A stretch of DNA of 35,935 nucleotides from Lentisphaera araneosa HTCC2155 (lineage in GTDB: Bacteria; Verrucomicrobiota; Lentisphaeria; Lentisphaerales; Lentisphaeraceae), in the NCBI RefSeq assembly GCF_000170755.1, contig NZ_ABCK01000038.1, positions 1 through 35,935 on the forward strand, in the 5' to 3' direction. The notes beneath the pieces are model-generated. The model was not told where the DNA came from. It made no database searches and saw nothing but the letters and a program-made list of their open reading frames with translations. Shown one piece after another: positions 6,773-15,581 of the stretch (position 1 is its first letter; the number at the start of each line of letters is the position of its first letter). A program made the position numbers and the translations under genes.

Positions 6773-8113
6773 TTAAAAGCGACGTTTTCTGATCAGCAGA
6801 CCCTTGAGTTTTTTCTCGGGGATAGCGGTGTAAACTTCGAATTGAACGGATTCGTGATGCTTGGGGTTATTGCGTTGGTTGGCACTATCGAGAATGACTC
6901 CTTCAGCCGTAAAGGTATTATAACCGGGTGGGATATCCCAGGCAATAACGGATGTTGCGTGAGCCGCAATTCCAATGGGGTAATCTATACCATTGACGCG
7001 CAAGGGACCGCCATATATGCCACCATTCACTTCGACCTCAGCATAACCAGCTTTAGTAATTTTCATGGGAAGTTCAGTGAGGCTGAGTTCACCTGCGGGG
7101 CCAATGATTTTTGGGTCAATCCATGCTGAGTGGTCATGATTTTGGCCATTGCCACCGTTACTGACCACTAGATAGAGTGAGCGGGCGCCATGGAGTTCAA
7201 CTTCGATGTCAGTCTTTTTGTCGGGTGTGAAGTAGGTGACAAGTGGACTCTTGTAAAGTGGCTTAGTGTTTCTGTTGAGTTCTAGAGATTCGTCTTGGCT
7301 AGCTGAGGCATAGTGATCGGCTTCGACCATAACGGATTTTTCGCTTTTAATTTTGTTATAGCGTACAGCACCTTCGGTAACATCCAGTAATGAGGAGACA
7401 TTTGAAGAGGATAGGGTGAATTGCGTGCCAATAACCTCACATTCTGAGTGCTCGGTGGTGATGATCATGTCTTTGCCGAGTGGCTGCTTTGCGATGTCCG
7501 CATCGAGCACGCCTGAGAAGAGCTCGACGCGTTTTTGACCTTTTATATCGCTAAGACGCACAAAGGACTGGCTGGAAAGTTTAAGCGTGGAGCCATCCAG
7601 GTACTTCATGCCCAAAGAACTTTCATTCTGGACGTAGATTTGATCCTTGCTATAGAGTGGGTCGCCTTTGCGGATGTTGACTTTTTCTTTTCCGCGCAAG
7701 ACAAAGCTATCGAAGCCCACTTTATCCACATGGCCAATCAAGACTGGGGGAGCTTCGGCTACTTTTGCGGGGGTGAGGATAAAAAAGAGAATGGGGATGA
7801 GAATGATTTGCGCTGCCACTGCTCGTTTAAACCAAACGGGGAATTTGTGAACCTTGGGCTCGGGAAGTTTTTCCATAATCTGATCTTCCATGCCGGAAGT
7901 ATCAATTTCCAAGTGGTTCATGATTTCTTCTTCGAGGGCATGAAATTTAGGGCGCTGGGAAGTGAAGATGAGGCCCTTGATTTCCATGGCGAGGTTGAGT
8001 TCTTGGACGAGCTCGGGGTCTTCTCGTAATTCTTCTAGGAAGCTGATGAGTTCCTGTTCGGAAAGCTCCCCATCCATATATTTTTCGATGGTGAGTTTTT
8101 GCTGATTATTCAT
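6773..8113 (-). CDS. FecR-family anti-sigma-like membrane protein with C-terminal NPCBM-like domain
   Basis: A 446-residue regulator paired with the adjacent ECF sigma factor. The N-terminal cytoplasmic part (1-95) has an anti-sigma/zf-HC2-like start (EKYMDGELSEQELISFLEEL) without an obvious Zn motif. A single membrane helix lies near 97-114. A FecR domain spans about 130-265 (LSSQSFVRLSDIKGQKRVELFSG, then VIGTQFTL and DVTEGAV). The C-terminal part, about 285-435, is NPCBM-like: LYLVVSNGGNG, DHSAWIDPKI, then YPIGIAAHATSVIAWDIP. NPCBM domains are carbohydrate-binding modules of glycosidases, so the likely signal is a glycan outside the inner membrane (inference). Its start overlaps the sigma stop by 8 bp (ATGAATAA), indicating coupled translation. 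Confidence 0.87.
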   Translation of the reverse strand: MNNQQKLTIEKYMDGELSEQELISFLEELREDPELVQELNLAMEIKGLIFTSQRPKFHALEEEIMNHLEIDTSGMEDQIMEKLPEPKVHKFPVWFKRAVAAQIILIPILFFILTPAKVAEAPPVLIGHVDKVGFDSFVLRGKEKVNIRKGDPLYSKDQIYVQNESSLGMKYLDGSTLKLSSQSFVRLSDIKGQKRVELFSGVLDADIAKQPLGKDMIITTEHSECEVIGTQFTLSSSNVSSLLDVTEGAVRYNKIKSEKSVMVEADHYASASQDESLELNRNTKPLYKSPLVTYFTPDKKTDIEVELHGARSLYLVVSNGGNGQNHDHSAWIDPKIIGPAGELSLTELPMKITKAGYAEVEVNGGIYGGPLRVNGIDYPIGIAAHATSVIAWDIPPGYNTFTAEGVILDSANQRNNPKHHESVQFEVYTAIPEKKLKGLLIRKRRF

Positions 8114-8648
8114 GACGGAGTTCTGCGCTTAGGCAGTCCTTGATATTTTTTCTGATTCTAAAGAGTTTTGAGCTGATGGCGTTTTCGGTACTATTAAGGC
8201 GCTCGGCTAAGCTAATCACAGTTTCGTTAGTGTAGTAACGGGATTTGATGATTTCCAAGGCATCTTCGGGGAGTTTGGCAATACAGCTCTGGATATGCTC
8301 CAGCTTGCGTTCACGATCGGGGTCTTCGTCACAAACTTCGGCGACGAGATTTTGGATTTCTTCCTCAAAGGCAAATTTGAGATTTTTCTTAGAATAAGTC
8401 TTTCTCAAATGAGAGTTGAGTTTATTTCGAGCAATGGTGAAAAACCAGGTGCGGAAGTCGTATTTGGGATCAAACTTTTCAATTGATTGAAAAACGGCAA
8501 TAAAGATTTCCTGTGATAAGTCTTCCACAAGGTGGAAATCGCTGAGGCGCCCCGCCAAGTAAGAGCGCAGAGAGGGGGCGAGTTGACGCACGAGTAGGCG
8601 GTACTTATCCGTATCCCCTTGGCGTATCTCATTAATTAATTCATTCAT
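8106..8648 (-). CDS. ECF-type RNA polymerase sigma factor
   Basis: A 180-residue group IV sigma-70. Region 2 spans about residues 8-75 (YRLLVRQLAPSLRSYLAGRL, then EDLSQEIFIAVFQSIEKF and YDFRTWFFTIARNKLNSHLR). Region 4 spans about 115-175 (IAKLPEDALEIIKSRYY, then VISLAERLNSTENAISSKLF). It is the first gene of a two-gene operon with the FecR-NPCBM protein, which probably holds it inactive or activates it on ligand binding, as in FecI/FecR-type pairs. The promoter is probably in 8649-8773, which is AT-rich. The start codon has only a weak ribosome site (GGGACG). Confidence 0.92.
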   Translation of the reverse strand: MNELINEIRQGDTDKYRLLVRQLAPSLRSYLAGRLSDFHLVEDLSQEIFIAVFQSIEKFDPKYDFRTWFFTIARNKLNSHLRKTYSKKNLKFAFEEEIQNLVAEVCDEDPDRERKLEHIQSCIAKLPEDALEIIKSRYYTNETVISLAERLNSTENAISSKLFRIRKNIKDCLSAELRHE

Positions 8649-8773
8649 ATAGGCGTCCCGTAAACTTTATTACTTTATAAAAGATTTCGCGAGGGAATGC
8701 AAATCTTGCGGTGCTTAATATAAAAAAAGACGTATTATTTTTAGTGATTACCTAGTTGACGATTCAATATGAC

Positions 8774-8866
8774 CTATGCGCCGTTCCTTTAGAACGGGAT
8801 GGGGCTTAAAATTTAGGTCCTATGGTTAAAACACATAGGCTGAGTTATGCTTCGTGCCTTCGGCAC
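8774..8866. repeat. 93-bp dispersed three-hairpin repeat, copy 2
   Basis: Matches 6542-6634 over its whole length in the same orientation. Hairpin 1 (8781-8797, CCGTTC-CTTTA-GAACGG) and hairpin 3 (GTGCC-TTC-GGCAC, ending 8866) keep perfect stems while the loops differ. The central hairpin has lost its inner pairs (CCTATG..CATAGG remains). It lies upstream of the ECF sigma factor. The rest of the 8649-8991 gap holds the carA terminator and otherwise nothing I recognise. Confidence 0.88.
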
Positions 8867-8942
8867 GGTCAGTCTCTTTACTGGTACAGCTATTATTGGG
8901 GTAGTGATAGGTGGATAAACATATATGATTTACTATACACAA

Positions 8943-8975
8943 AAAAAGAGCTCTCCGTTGAGGAGAGCTCTTTTT
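8943..8975 (-). terminator. Rho-independent terminator of carA
   Basis: A 14-bp perfect stem, AAAAAGAGCTCTCC (8943-8956) with GGAGAGCTCTTTTT (8962-8975), around a GTTGA loop. It has A and T tracts on both sides, so it could work in both directions. It lies 17 bases beyond the carA stop. Confidence 0.9.
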
Positions 8976-8991
8976 AAAGGTAAAACTTAAA

Positions 8992-10152
8992 TTATTTGTC
9001 GCTATCTACCATGGAGTAGAATTGCTCAAATAAGTAGAAGGGATCGTGGGGGCCAGGAGCCGCTTCTGGATGGTATTGAACTGCAAACATCTTTTCAGAT
9101 TTATGGCGAATACCCGCAACTGTATCATCGTTTAAGTTAATGTGAGTCACTTCGATGAGTTCGTCATTGATTGAGTCAGGGTCAATGGCGAAGTTGTGGT
9201 TCTGTGAGCTGATTTCAATTGTACCCTTGAGAAGGTTTTTTACTGGATGGTTACAACCGTGGTGACCAAACTTGAGCTTATAAGTGGTCGCACCAGAAGC
9301 GAGACCTAAGATCTGGTGGCCTAAGCAAATGCCCATGATGGGGTATTTGCCAATGAGTTCTTTAGCTGCATCAACAGCGTAAGTCACCGCTTTCGGGTCA
9401 GCAGGACCATTTGAGAAGAATACGGCGTCGGGATTCATTGCAATCACTTCGCTAGCGGGAGTTTTTGCAGGAACAACTGTGACTTTAAAACCACTGCGTC
9501 TAAGGCCACGGAGAATATTCCATTTGATACCGAAGTCGTAGGCAACGAGCTTGTATTTAGCTTCTGGAAGTTCATCGCCAGTTCCCCAAGATGATGAGAT
9601 TGAATCATCTGGATCCCATTCGAAAACTTCATCACAACTTACTTTTGCGGCGTAGTCTTGGCCTTCGAGACCTTCCCAGTTTTTAGCAAGTTCGATAGCT
9701 TCGGCTTCGCTTACTGAACCATCTGAACAGATGTAACTCTTCATAGCGCCGTCAGTACGGAGTTTGAGAGTGAGTGCGCGTGTGTCAATACCAGCAAGAG
9801 CGGGGATGCCGTTATCTTTTAGGAATTGAGAAAGCTTATTATCACTTCTCCAGTTACTATCATCATTCGGGTTGTGGATGATTAAGCCGTTTGAAAAAGT
9901 CTTTCTAGCTTCCATATCGACAGGAGTCGTACCATAATTGCCCATTTCAGGGTAAGTCATACAAATGAATTGGCCAGCGTAAGAAGGGTCAGATAAGATT
10001 TCTTGATAACCAGTCATGCCAGTGTTAAATACAGTTTCACCTAAGCAGTTTTTATCTGCTCCGATGGAGTAGCCTCTGAAGATCGTGCCGTCTTCAAGTG
10101 CGAGAAAGGCTTGCTTTTCTCTTTGAACTTTCCAATTCCAACTTTGACTCAT
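8992..10152 (-). CDS. carA: Carbamoyl-phosphate synthase small subunit
   Basis: The glutaminase subunit of carbamoyl-phosphate synthase (glutamine to glutamate plus ammonia, channelled to CarB), feeding pyrimidine and arginine synthesis in the cytoplasm. It has 386 residues, normal for the family. The N-terminal CarA domain includes FNTGMTGYQEILSDPSYAGQ and GIDTRALT. The C-terminal class I amidotransferase has GICLGHQ with nucleophile Cys276, and YHPEAAPGPHD with His361 and Glu363. I chose the ATG at 10152: AAGGTGA lies 8 bases upstream, and the in-frame GTG four codons earlier is part of that ribosome site. carB is not adjacent. A strong terminator follows. Confidence 0.97.
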   Translation of the reverse strand: MSQSWNWKVQREKQAFLALEDGTIFRGYSIGADKNCLGETVFNTGMTGYQEILSDPSYAGQFICMTYPEMGNYGTTPVDMEARKTFSNGLIIHNPNDDSNWRSDNKLSQFLKDNGIPALAGIDTRALTLKLRTDGAMKSYICSDGSVSEAEAIELAKNWEGLEGQDYAAKVSCDEVFEWDPDDSISSSWGTGDELPEAKYKLVAYDFGIKWNILRGLRRSGFKVTVVPAKTPASEVIAMNPDAVFFSNGPADPKAVTYAVDAAKELIGKYPIMGICLGHQILGLASGATTYKLKFGHHGCNHPVKNLLKGTIEISSQNHNFAIDPDSINDELIEVTHINLNDDTVAGIRHKSEKMFAVQYHPEAAPGPHDPFYLFEQFYSMVDSDK

Positions 10153-10274
10153 TGAATATGTCACCTTATTTTTCTATTAATTGTTGGGAATCTAAACGCA
10201 AGTCATATTTTTTCCAGTTGCTTTTATGGCTCCTTTAGGAGTAAAAAAAATATCTTCTTAAAGGGATGAAGTTT

Positions 10275-10973
10275 ATGAAAAATAAATATGTAAAAAGGCT
10301 AATCTGTTTAGCATTGATAAGTGGTCTTTTTAGTTCTTGCTCAACGGGTGAAATTCAATTGGAAAAGACAGAGTTTAAGTTCATGGCTTTAGTTGGCCAC
10401 TTAGATCAAGATATGATTGAAAAACCTCGTGAAGATATAGATGTTTTTCTCTTGAATCAGGTGATCACTGAAAAAGAGCGTGAATCTGCTTTGGACGCAG
10501 GTTACTTTGTCTTTAGTGATGATCGTGAGGTTACACTTATTTCCCGTCGACCTTATGTTAAATATAAGCGTTGGCTGATGTCGACTTTGCCTGGTAAGCA
10601 AGTGCCGGGTGTGATTTATCAATTGTCTTATACTTTCTCAGGTGAGCGTGATTTGGAAGTGTTTGTTGTCACGCTTAATGACCAAGTGGATATTAAGGAT
10701 GTGGCCCAACGGTCGGAAACGATTGATCAGCTTTATTTATCAATTTCAGGCTCGGCGATGTTGATTATTTCTTCTGATGACGATGAATACACCGATGTTT
10801 TAAAGCGAAGAATAGCGAGATGGAAAGATGCAGGAGTTGACGGGGGGGATTATACAATGTATTTCTCTAATGTGAGAGATTGGGAAGTCGATAGTGAACC
10901 TTTACCAAAATTGTTAGGGCGCTACATTGAAGCAGAGTCTCATCAGAAAAAAATATTGAGTACAAGAAAATGA
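10275..10973 (+). CDS. Unrecognised probable lipoprotein
   Basis: A 232-residue protein of unknown family. A basic start (MKNKYVKR) and hydrophobic stretch end in LISGLFSSC, a plausible lipobox with Cys22 as lipidated residue, so it probably sits in the envelope. The rest is mixed, acidic and has no domain I recognise (for example LVGHLDQDMIEKPREDID, later KRRIARWKDAGVDGGDY). I chose the second ATG: AAAGGG ends 9 bases before it, whereas the ATG at 10266 touches that ribosome site. The stop overlaps the next gene's start as ATGA, so the two are translationally coupled and probably work together. Confidence 0.75.
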   Translation: MKNKYVKRLICLALISGLFSSCSTGEIQLEKTEFKFMALVGHLDQDMIEKPREDIDVFLLNQVITEKERESALDAGYFVFSDDREVTLISRRPYVKYKRWLMSTLPGKQVPGVIYQLSYTFSGERDLEVFVVTLNDQVDIKDVAQRSETIDQLYLSISGSAMLIISSDDDEYTDVLKRRIARWKDAGVDGGDYTMYFSNVRDWEVDSEPLPKLLGRYIEAESHQKKILSTRK

Positions 10974-11479
10974 AGTTAGCTACAGTAATATTAAGTCTTT
11001 TTTTAGCTTTGACGATTCAGAGTCAGAGTGTTTTACGTGAAGGTTATATCATTAAGGTGAATAAGCCCGATTCCATTAAAGTGGTGGATCGCTCGGGTGA
11101 GCTTACGACTTTACGTCCAGCGAAGGGCAATAAATTTGTCGTACTCAATTTTATCCTTAGCGAAGGCCGCAGTCTTGGTAAATATGACTACGTCTTAAAA
11201 GTAGGGGAGAAAGATTTCAAGTGTAAGCTTGTGGGGTCGAATACTGAAGCTTTTAATGAGATTAATTGGGAGTTTCACGTTCCCAGTAAATTAGCTCTAC
11301 GCTGGAAGTCTGAGCCCAAGCCCGCTTTGTCAGGTTCACGTACAGTGAAAGAAGGGGCTGGAGTTCGCTTGTTGTTTGAACTGAATAAGAACGTAAAAAA
11401 AGCCCAATTAGTGTATGCAATAGCACCTGTTGGGCTCAAAGCAGATGAAGTATCTGCTAGTTCTGAAATAGAATTTTAA
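10970..11479 (+). CDS. Unrecognised exported protein
   Basis: A 169-residue protein with a signal peptide (MKLATVILSLFLALTIQSQS, cleavage likely near residue 19) and a small domain that looks beta-rich. No family recognised. It starts within the stop of the upstream lipoprotein gene (ATGA overlap). Its TAA overlaps the stop of the convergent yhbY-like gene by 4 bp (11476-11479), leaving no room for a terminator between them. Its role is probably in the periplasm with the upstream lipoprotein, but nothing more can be said from sequence. Confidence 0.75.
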   Translation: MKLATVILSLFLALTIQSQSVLREGYIIKVNKPDSIKVVDRSGELTTLRPAKGNKFVVLNFILSEGRSLGKYDYVLKVGEKDFKCKLVGSNTEAFNEINWEFHVPSKLALRWKSEPKPALSGSRTVKEGAGVRLLFELNKNVKKAQLVYAIAPVGLKADEVSASSEIEF

Positions 11480-11751
11480 TCTTCAGAAGATTTATAAAGT
11501 AGTAGGGCGCTGCCCAAATGCTGTACAATTGTGGCTTCAAATTGAGTCGCAATGTTTTGGACTTCGTCTTTAGGATTTTCGAAAGCTTTCTTACGGACAG
11601 TTACTTTGATTAAATCTTGTTTGAGAAAAGCTTCGTTAATGATTTTTATGTTTTCGTCTGTAAGTCCACGCTTGCCGATGACTGCACTAGCTTCGAGCTG
11701 CGCTCCTTTAGCACGTAATGCGCGAGCTTCGCTACCGCTTATTTTTTTCAT
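11476..11751 (-). CDS. yhbY: YhbY-type CRM-domain RNA-binding protein
   Basis: A 91-residue single CRM (KH-like) domain protein that associates with the large ribosomal subunit precursor in other bacteria. The family lead is clear: GSEARALRAKGAQLEASAVIGKRGLTDE, with the conserved GKRGLT loop (about residues 26-31), then LIKVTV and a final IVQHLGSALLLYK. Length is typical (about 90-100). Its start lies inside the 3' end of mscS (20 bp overlap), so it is probably co-transcribed with the channel gene. AGGATC precedes the ATG. Confidence 0.93.
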   Translation of the reverse strand: MKKISGSEARALRAKGAQLEASAVIGKRGLTDENIKIINEAFLKQDLIKVTVRKKAFENPKDEVQNIATQFEATIVQHLGSALLLYKSSED

Positions 11752-12646
11752 GATGATCCTGTGACTCCTCGATAGTGGTCTCGGAGTTTTGATTGATGTT
11801 TAGTAGATCTGTGTGTTTTATGTTGAGATCTCGTTGCGGGAAAGGTATCTCAATATTGTAATCAATAAAGAGCTTATAGATGATTTTGTTGATATCACTG
11901 ATGATTTGATCGCGTTCAGTGGCTTTTTCAATCCACACGAGTAGTTCAAAATTAAGGCTGGAATCGCCAAATTCCTTGAACCAGATTTGGGGGACGGGCT
12001 TATTGAGGACCAAGTTATGCTTAGCTGCGGCTTCGGCTAAAGCTTTTTCAACGAGGCGTATATCTGATCCATAGGCGACTCCCACAGGAATTTTTATCCT
12101 GATGCGGGGATCACCAAAAGTCCAGTTGATAATTTGATCATCAAGAATTTTTGAGTTGGGTACAATGATCGACATATTATCAGGTGTTTGAATGATAGTC
12201 GTTCTTAAGTTGATGCGAGAGACATCCCCCCAGATTTCCCCAACAGTTAAACGGTCACCTACTTTAATGGGGCGTTCGATGAGCAAAATAATACCACTGA
12301 TAAAATTGGCGGTAATGTTTTGTAAACCAAAACCAATACCCACAGAGAGCAAGGCGAAGATGCCCGCGAATGCACTAACGGGGAGTCCAACAAAGGCAAA
12401 AGCAGTATAGACACCAATGCCGACTAAAACGTATTGAGTTACTTTTTGTATGGCGAATTCAATGCCGCGATCCATTTTCATCTGTCTAGCTAAGCGCTTG
12501 ACTAGGGTGCGATTAATAACGTAAGAAACAAGGACCGAAGCAATGATGATGCCAATAGCGCCAATGATTAGCCAAATCAAAGAACTATTAAAAATCTGCA
12601 AGCCTTCTTTTAGCTGTTCTGAGGGGTTAGTGGGGAGGGGGGCCAT
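11732..12646 (-). CDS. MscS-family mechanosensitive channel
   Basis: A 304-residue small-conductance mechanosensitive channel of the inner membrane, releasing solutes on osmotic downshock. Three membrane helices: about 22-45, 68-88 and the pore-lining helix about 92-122, rich in Gly/Ala (AFAGIFALLSVGIGFGLQNI). The beta domain follows (LIERPIKVGDRLTVGEIWGDV, then TPDNMSIIVPNSKI), then the alpha/beta domain ending with IPFPQRDLNIK near residue 275. The charged tail after 280 is not part of the conserved fold. It is the leftward neighbour of the GH5 gene with a 95-base gap, and overlaps yhbY. Confidence 0.95.
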   Translation of the reverse strand: MAPLPTNPSEQLKEGLQIFNSSLIWLIIGAIGIIIASVLVSYVINRTLVKRLARQMKMDRGIEFAIQKVTQYVLVGIGVYTAFAFVGLPVSAFAGIFALLSVGIGFGLQNITANFISGIILLIERPIKVGDRLTVGEIWGDVSRINLRTTIIQTPDNMSIIVPNSKILDDQIINWTFGDPRIRIKIPVGVAYGSDIRLVEKALAEAAAKHNLVLNKPVPQIWFKEFGDSSLNFELLVWIEKATERDQIISDINKIIYKLFIDYNIEIPFPQRDLNIKHTDLLNINQNSETTIEESQDHHEKNKR

Positions 12647-12741
12647 GATTCTATTCAGTTTTGTTAGTTTCTTTAATATAAAGTCTTAACAAAAATCGAG
12701 AAATCTGAAAGCCTCCGATTTGTACAGAAGCACAGAAGAAA

Positions 12742-13770
12742 TTACTTGGCGAGGATGAGTTGTTTGACTTTTCGACCAGATTCTTTGAGTTGTTGATCAT
12801 TAAAGGGGCCCTTAGCGGTGGTGCCTTGTTTCCAAACGGCACTCGAACGATGACCAGGAGAATAATTCCAATTGCACCAGCTGATTTTGTGTTGGTCGAG
12901 GATTTTGTGCCATTCTTTGACGCTGTGCCAATCATTTTTTCCTTCGCCCGAAGCTTCTTGGCTTCCCCATTCGGTGATGAAGAGTGGTGCTTTGCCCAAG
13001 AATTGTTTAAAGCCATCGCGATAGGTCTTGCCATGAGAGGCGGCATAAAAATGAAAGCTAAACATGACATTGTGAGCGGTTTGTTTATCTAAGGGCTTTG
13101 TAATGATGTCGTGAGCTACTTTATCGCCAGAGAGGCCGAGAGAAGCCCAATCAGGTGTGCCAATGAGGATGATGCCATCAGGATCATTTTTTCTGATGAT
13201 GGGAATGATTTCTTCCGCGTAAGATTTAATTCTAGGCCAGTCAATATTTTTGCCATTGGGTTCATTGCATATTTCGTAGAGAACAGAGCCTTTCTGCGCA
13301 TGTTTTTTAGACATGTAATCAAAAAAGATCTTTGCTTCTTCGATGCGTTTCCAGGGATCCCCGGGTTTTAGGATATGCCAATCAACGATGCTGTAGAGCC
13401 CGCGCTTATGACTCTCTTCGACTAAAGTGTCCACCATGGTTGTGAATTTTTTTGGATTCGATTTATAGCCACCTTCATCGTAGTACATGGCGATTCTCAA
13501 AATGTCCGCCTGCCATTGATGGGCTAACACATCCATATTTTTTTCATTGAGAAAGGTGCCCCACCCATGCCACTGTAGACCGTGAGTACTCATGCCTTTA
13601 AGCTGAACAGGCTTATTGTTTTGGTCACAAAGTTGTGTGCCAATGAGTTTGAGTTTTCCATGCTGCTGAAAAGCTGATTGCGAGTGAAGTGAAAAACTAG
13701 CAAGAGCACAGAGTAAAAAGAAAAATATTTTCATACGATTCATAAGTTTAAAGTTGTTATTTACATACAT
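12742..13770 (-). CDS. Secreted GH5 cellulase-like endoglucanase
   Basis: A glycoside hydrolase family 5 enzyme (about 343 residues) that cleaves beta-1,4-glucans or related beta-glycans by a retaining mechanism. A long, weak N-terminal region leads to a signal peptide (FFFLLCALASFS, cleavage about LHSQS). The catalytic barrel follows, with WQADILRIAMYY, general acid/base Glu170 in YEICNEPNG, the HFYAASH substrate strand, and nucleophile Glu267 in FITEWGS. Overall pattern is closest to GH5_2-type endoglucanases. I chose the ATG at 13770 because GGAG lies 8 bases upstream; downstream ATGs at 13743 and 13734 are alternatives. It has no binding module. With the sulfatase and GH78-like gene it suggests a polysaccharide-degrading lifestyle. 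Confidence 0.92.
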   Translation of the reverse strand: MYVNNNFKLMNRMKIFFFLLCALASFSLHSQSAFQQHGKLKLIGTQLCDQNNKPVQLKGMSTHGLQWHGWGTFLNEKNMDVLAHQWQADILRIAMYYDEGGYKSNPKKFTTMVDTLVEESHKRGLYSIVDWHILKPGDPWKRIEEAKIFFDYMSKKHAQKGSVLYEICNEPNGKNIDWPRIKSYAEEIIPIIRKNDPDGIILIGTPDWASLGLSGDKVAHDIITKPLDKQTAHNVMFSFHFYAASHGKTYRDGFKQFLGKAPLFITEWGSQEASGEGKNDWHSVKEWHKILDQHKISWCNWNYSPGHRSSAVWKQGTTAKGPFNDQQLKESGRKVKQLILAK

Positions 13771-13810
13771 TAATAGCACTCCGAGCTCAAAATTTTACAG
13801 GAAGTAGGGT

Positions 13811-15520
13811 TTAATTCTCTGGATCTTTGCTTTCTATTTCCTCATCCTGATCTGTAATAGATTGTTCTGACGCATACTTATGGCGAATGACTTTCGCAAT
13901 GCGTTTACTGAAATAATAGATGCGGTTGAGTAGTGCGACCAACTCGGTTTGGAGTTTGTAGAGTTCGGTACGAGAAGGAGCATCAGCGAGCAATCTTCCG
14001 TGTAAATGGCTTGTGAGCTCGTCGATTAATTCTTGGATGATCGGTTTTTGCTTAATGATGGTTTTTGCACTTTTTCGATCAGAATTTGAAAGAGCGGTAA
14101 TAGAAAGTGCCACTGAGTGGGTGATGGTGTCGCAGAGCTCGTGAAGTTTATTTGCGGTCTCCGCACTGACCTTTAGATGATGTGAGCTAACAAAACCACC
14201 GAGATTCTGGCTGGCTTCATCGAGGCTTTCAATCATTTGTTGATAGTAGCCTGCAACCGCTAAGAGCTTTTCAACTTGGTCCATTTGTGCACTGGATTGA
14301 GTTCTGACGCCAAGTTTACGAGAGTAGTCGATAAGTGATAAGTAGACTTGTGATGATTGTTTTCTTAGTGCGGTGATATCCGTTTGGCTTTCCTCATCTG
14401 CGTAGATGATCGCTTCGGGCAACTGCTTTAAGGCAGGCGTGATTAATTGTGCTTGGTGAATGATTTCTAGTTGAGTTTGTTGCAGCGCGATGACTGGATC
14501 ACTTAAATACATGTCGTGAATATGTTGTGTGATTTCTTGGCTACTGTCTTTTTTGGGGAGTAGGAACTCCGTTAGTTTTGCGAGCTGATTACAAAAAGGA
14601 AGAAAGAGCAAAGCATTGGCAAAATTAAAAATAGTGTGAGCATTAGCGAGTTGTCGTGGAGTCTCAGCAGCAATGCGATTGGCGTCTAATAATTCGGGGT
14701 GAAGTGGCGAAATGTGCCGTGCGAGTTCAGCAAGCTGTGGAATGAAAAGGAACCACAGGATTACTCCTAAAACATTAAAAATGATGTGAATAAAAGCAAC
14801 GTGAACAGCAGTTCTAGGCTTGCCTATACTCGCGAGCAGGGCGGTTATGCATGTGCCCACATTTGACCCCAGTGCCATGGCAATACCTGCTTCGAGGGTG
14901 ATGATATTTTGACCAGCTAAAATGATCAATAAACCAGTGGTGGCTGCAGAACTTTGGACAAGTGCGGTGAAGAGCGCTCCGACAATGATGCCAAGTAAAG
15001 CGTGGTCCATTTGGCTCATGAGTTCAATGAAAGGCTGGTATTGCCTCAGCGGGGACGTGCTCGAACTCATCATCGCCATGCCAAAGAAAACGAGTCCTAA
15101 GCCGAGTAGGATTTGGCCGTAGTACTGGATGCTTTTATTTTTAGCTAAAGAATAGAGCGTGAAGCCACCCGCAATCATCAGTAGTGAGTATTGGCTTATA
15201 TTGAAGGCGATGATTTGTGCCGTGAAGGTGCTGCCTATATTAGCGCCCATGATGACCCCGATACTTTGACTCAAATTGAGAAGTCCAGCAGAGACAAAAC
15301 CAACCAGTAAGACAGTTGTTACCGACGATGATTGTGTGATGGCAGTGATCAAGGTCCCAGAAATTAAAGACCGAAAGTGATTGCCAGTCATTTTGCTGAG
15401 CAAGTTTTTTAAACTATCACCAGCAACTGACTTTAAGGACTGGCTCATCATGGTCATGCCGAATAAAAAAAGGCTTAGACCACCGGCCATTTCGATGAAA
15501 ATTTGCACCCAATTAATCAT
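13811..15520 (-). CDS. Na/Pi cotransporter family protein with PhoU-like tail
   Basis: A 569-residue inner-membrane transporter of the Na+/phosphate cotransporter II family. Residues 1-320 hold about eight or nine hydrophobic segments with the two inverted family repeats marked by TQSSSVTT (Q63) and VQSSAATT (Q189), plus MGANIGSTFTA and LGSNVGTCITA. Residues about 340-545 are helical and PhoU-like, typical of the bacterial members. Phosphate is the usual substrate, but some bacterial homologues may not transport it. It lies 40 bases upstream of the GH5 gene with no terminator between them. Confidence 0.93.
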   Translation of the reverse strand: MINWVQIFIEMAGGLSLFLFGMTMMSQSLKSVAGDSLKNLLSKMTGNHFRSLISGTLITAITQSSSVTTVLLVGFVSAGLLNLSQSIGVIMGANIGSTFTAQIIAFNISQYSLLMIAGGFTLYSLAKNKSIQYYGQILLGLGLVFFGMAMMSSSTSPLRQYQPFIELMSQMDHALLGIIVGALFTALVQSSAATTGLLIILAGQNIITLEAGIAMALGSNVGTCITALLASIGKPRTAVHVAFIHIIFNVLGVILWFLFIPQLAELARHISPLHPELLDANRIAAETPRQLANAHTIFNFANALLFLPFCNQLAKLTEFLLPKKDSSQEITQHIHDMYLSDPVIALQQTQLEIIHQAQLITPALKQLPEAIIYADEESQTDITALRKQSSQVYLSLIDYSRKLGVRTQSSAQMDQVEKLLAVAGYYQQMIESLDEASQNLGGFVSSHHLKVSAETANKLHELCDTITHSVALSITALSNSDRKSAKTIIKQKPIIQELIDELTSHLHGRLLADAPSRTELYKLQTELVALLNRIYYFSKRIAKVIRHKYASEQSITDQDEEIESKDPEN

Positions 15521-15581
15521 TATTATACCAAATCACTTTGCTTTAATATGACCTATAAGGCGTCGATTTTGAAGAAATAGC

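Noticed and set aside
6740-7129. 129-codon frame on the plus strand
   Set aside because: It is antisense to the NPCBM-like end of the FecR gene, whose domain content is convincing.
12651-13070. 139-codon minus-strand frame and its opposite-strand counterpart
   Set aside because: It overlaps the GH5 catalytic domain in another frame and has no recognisable features.
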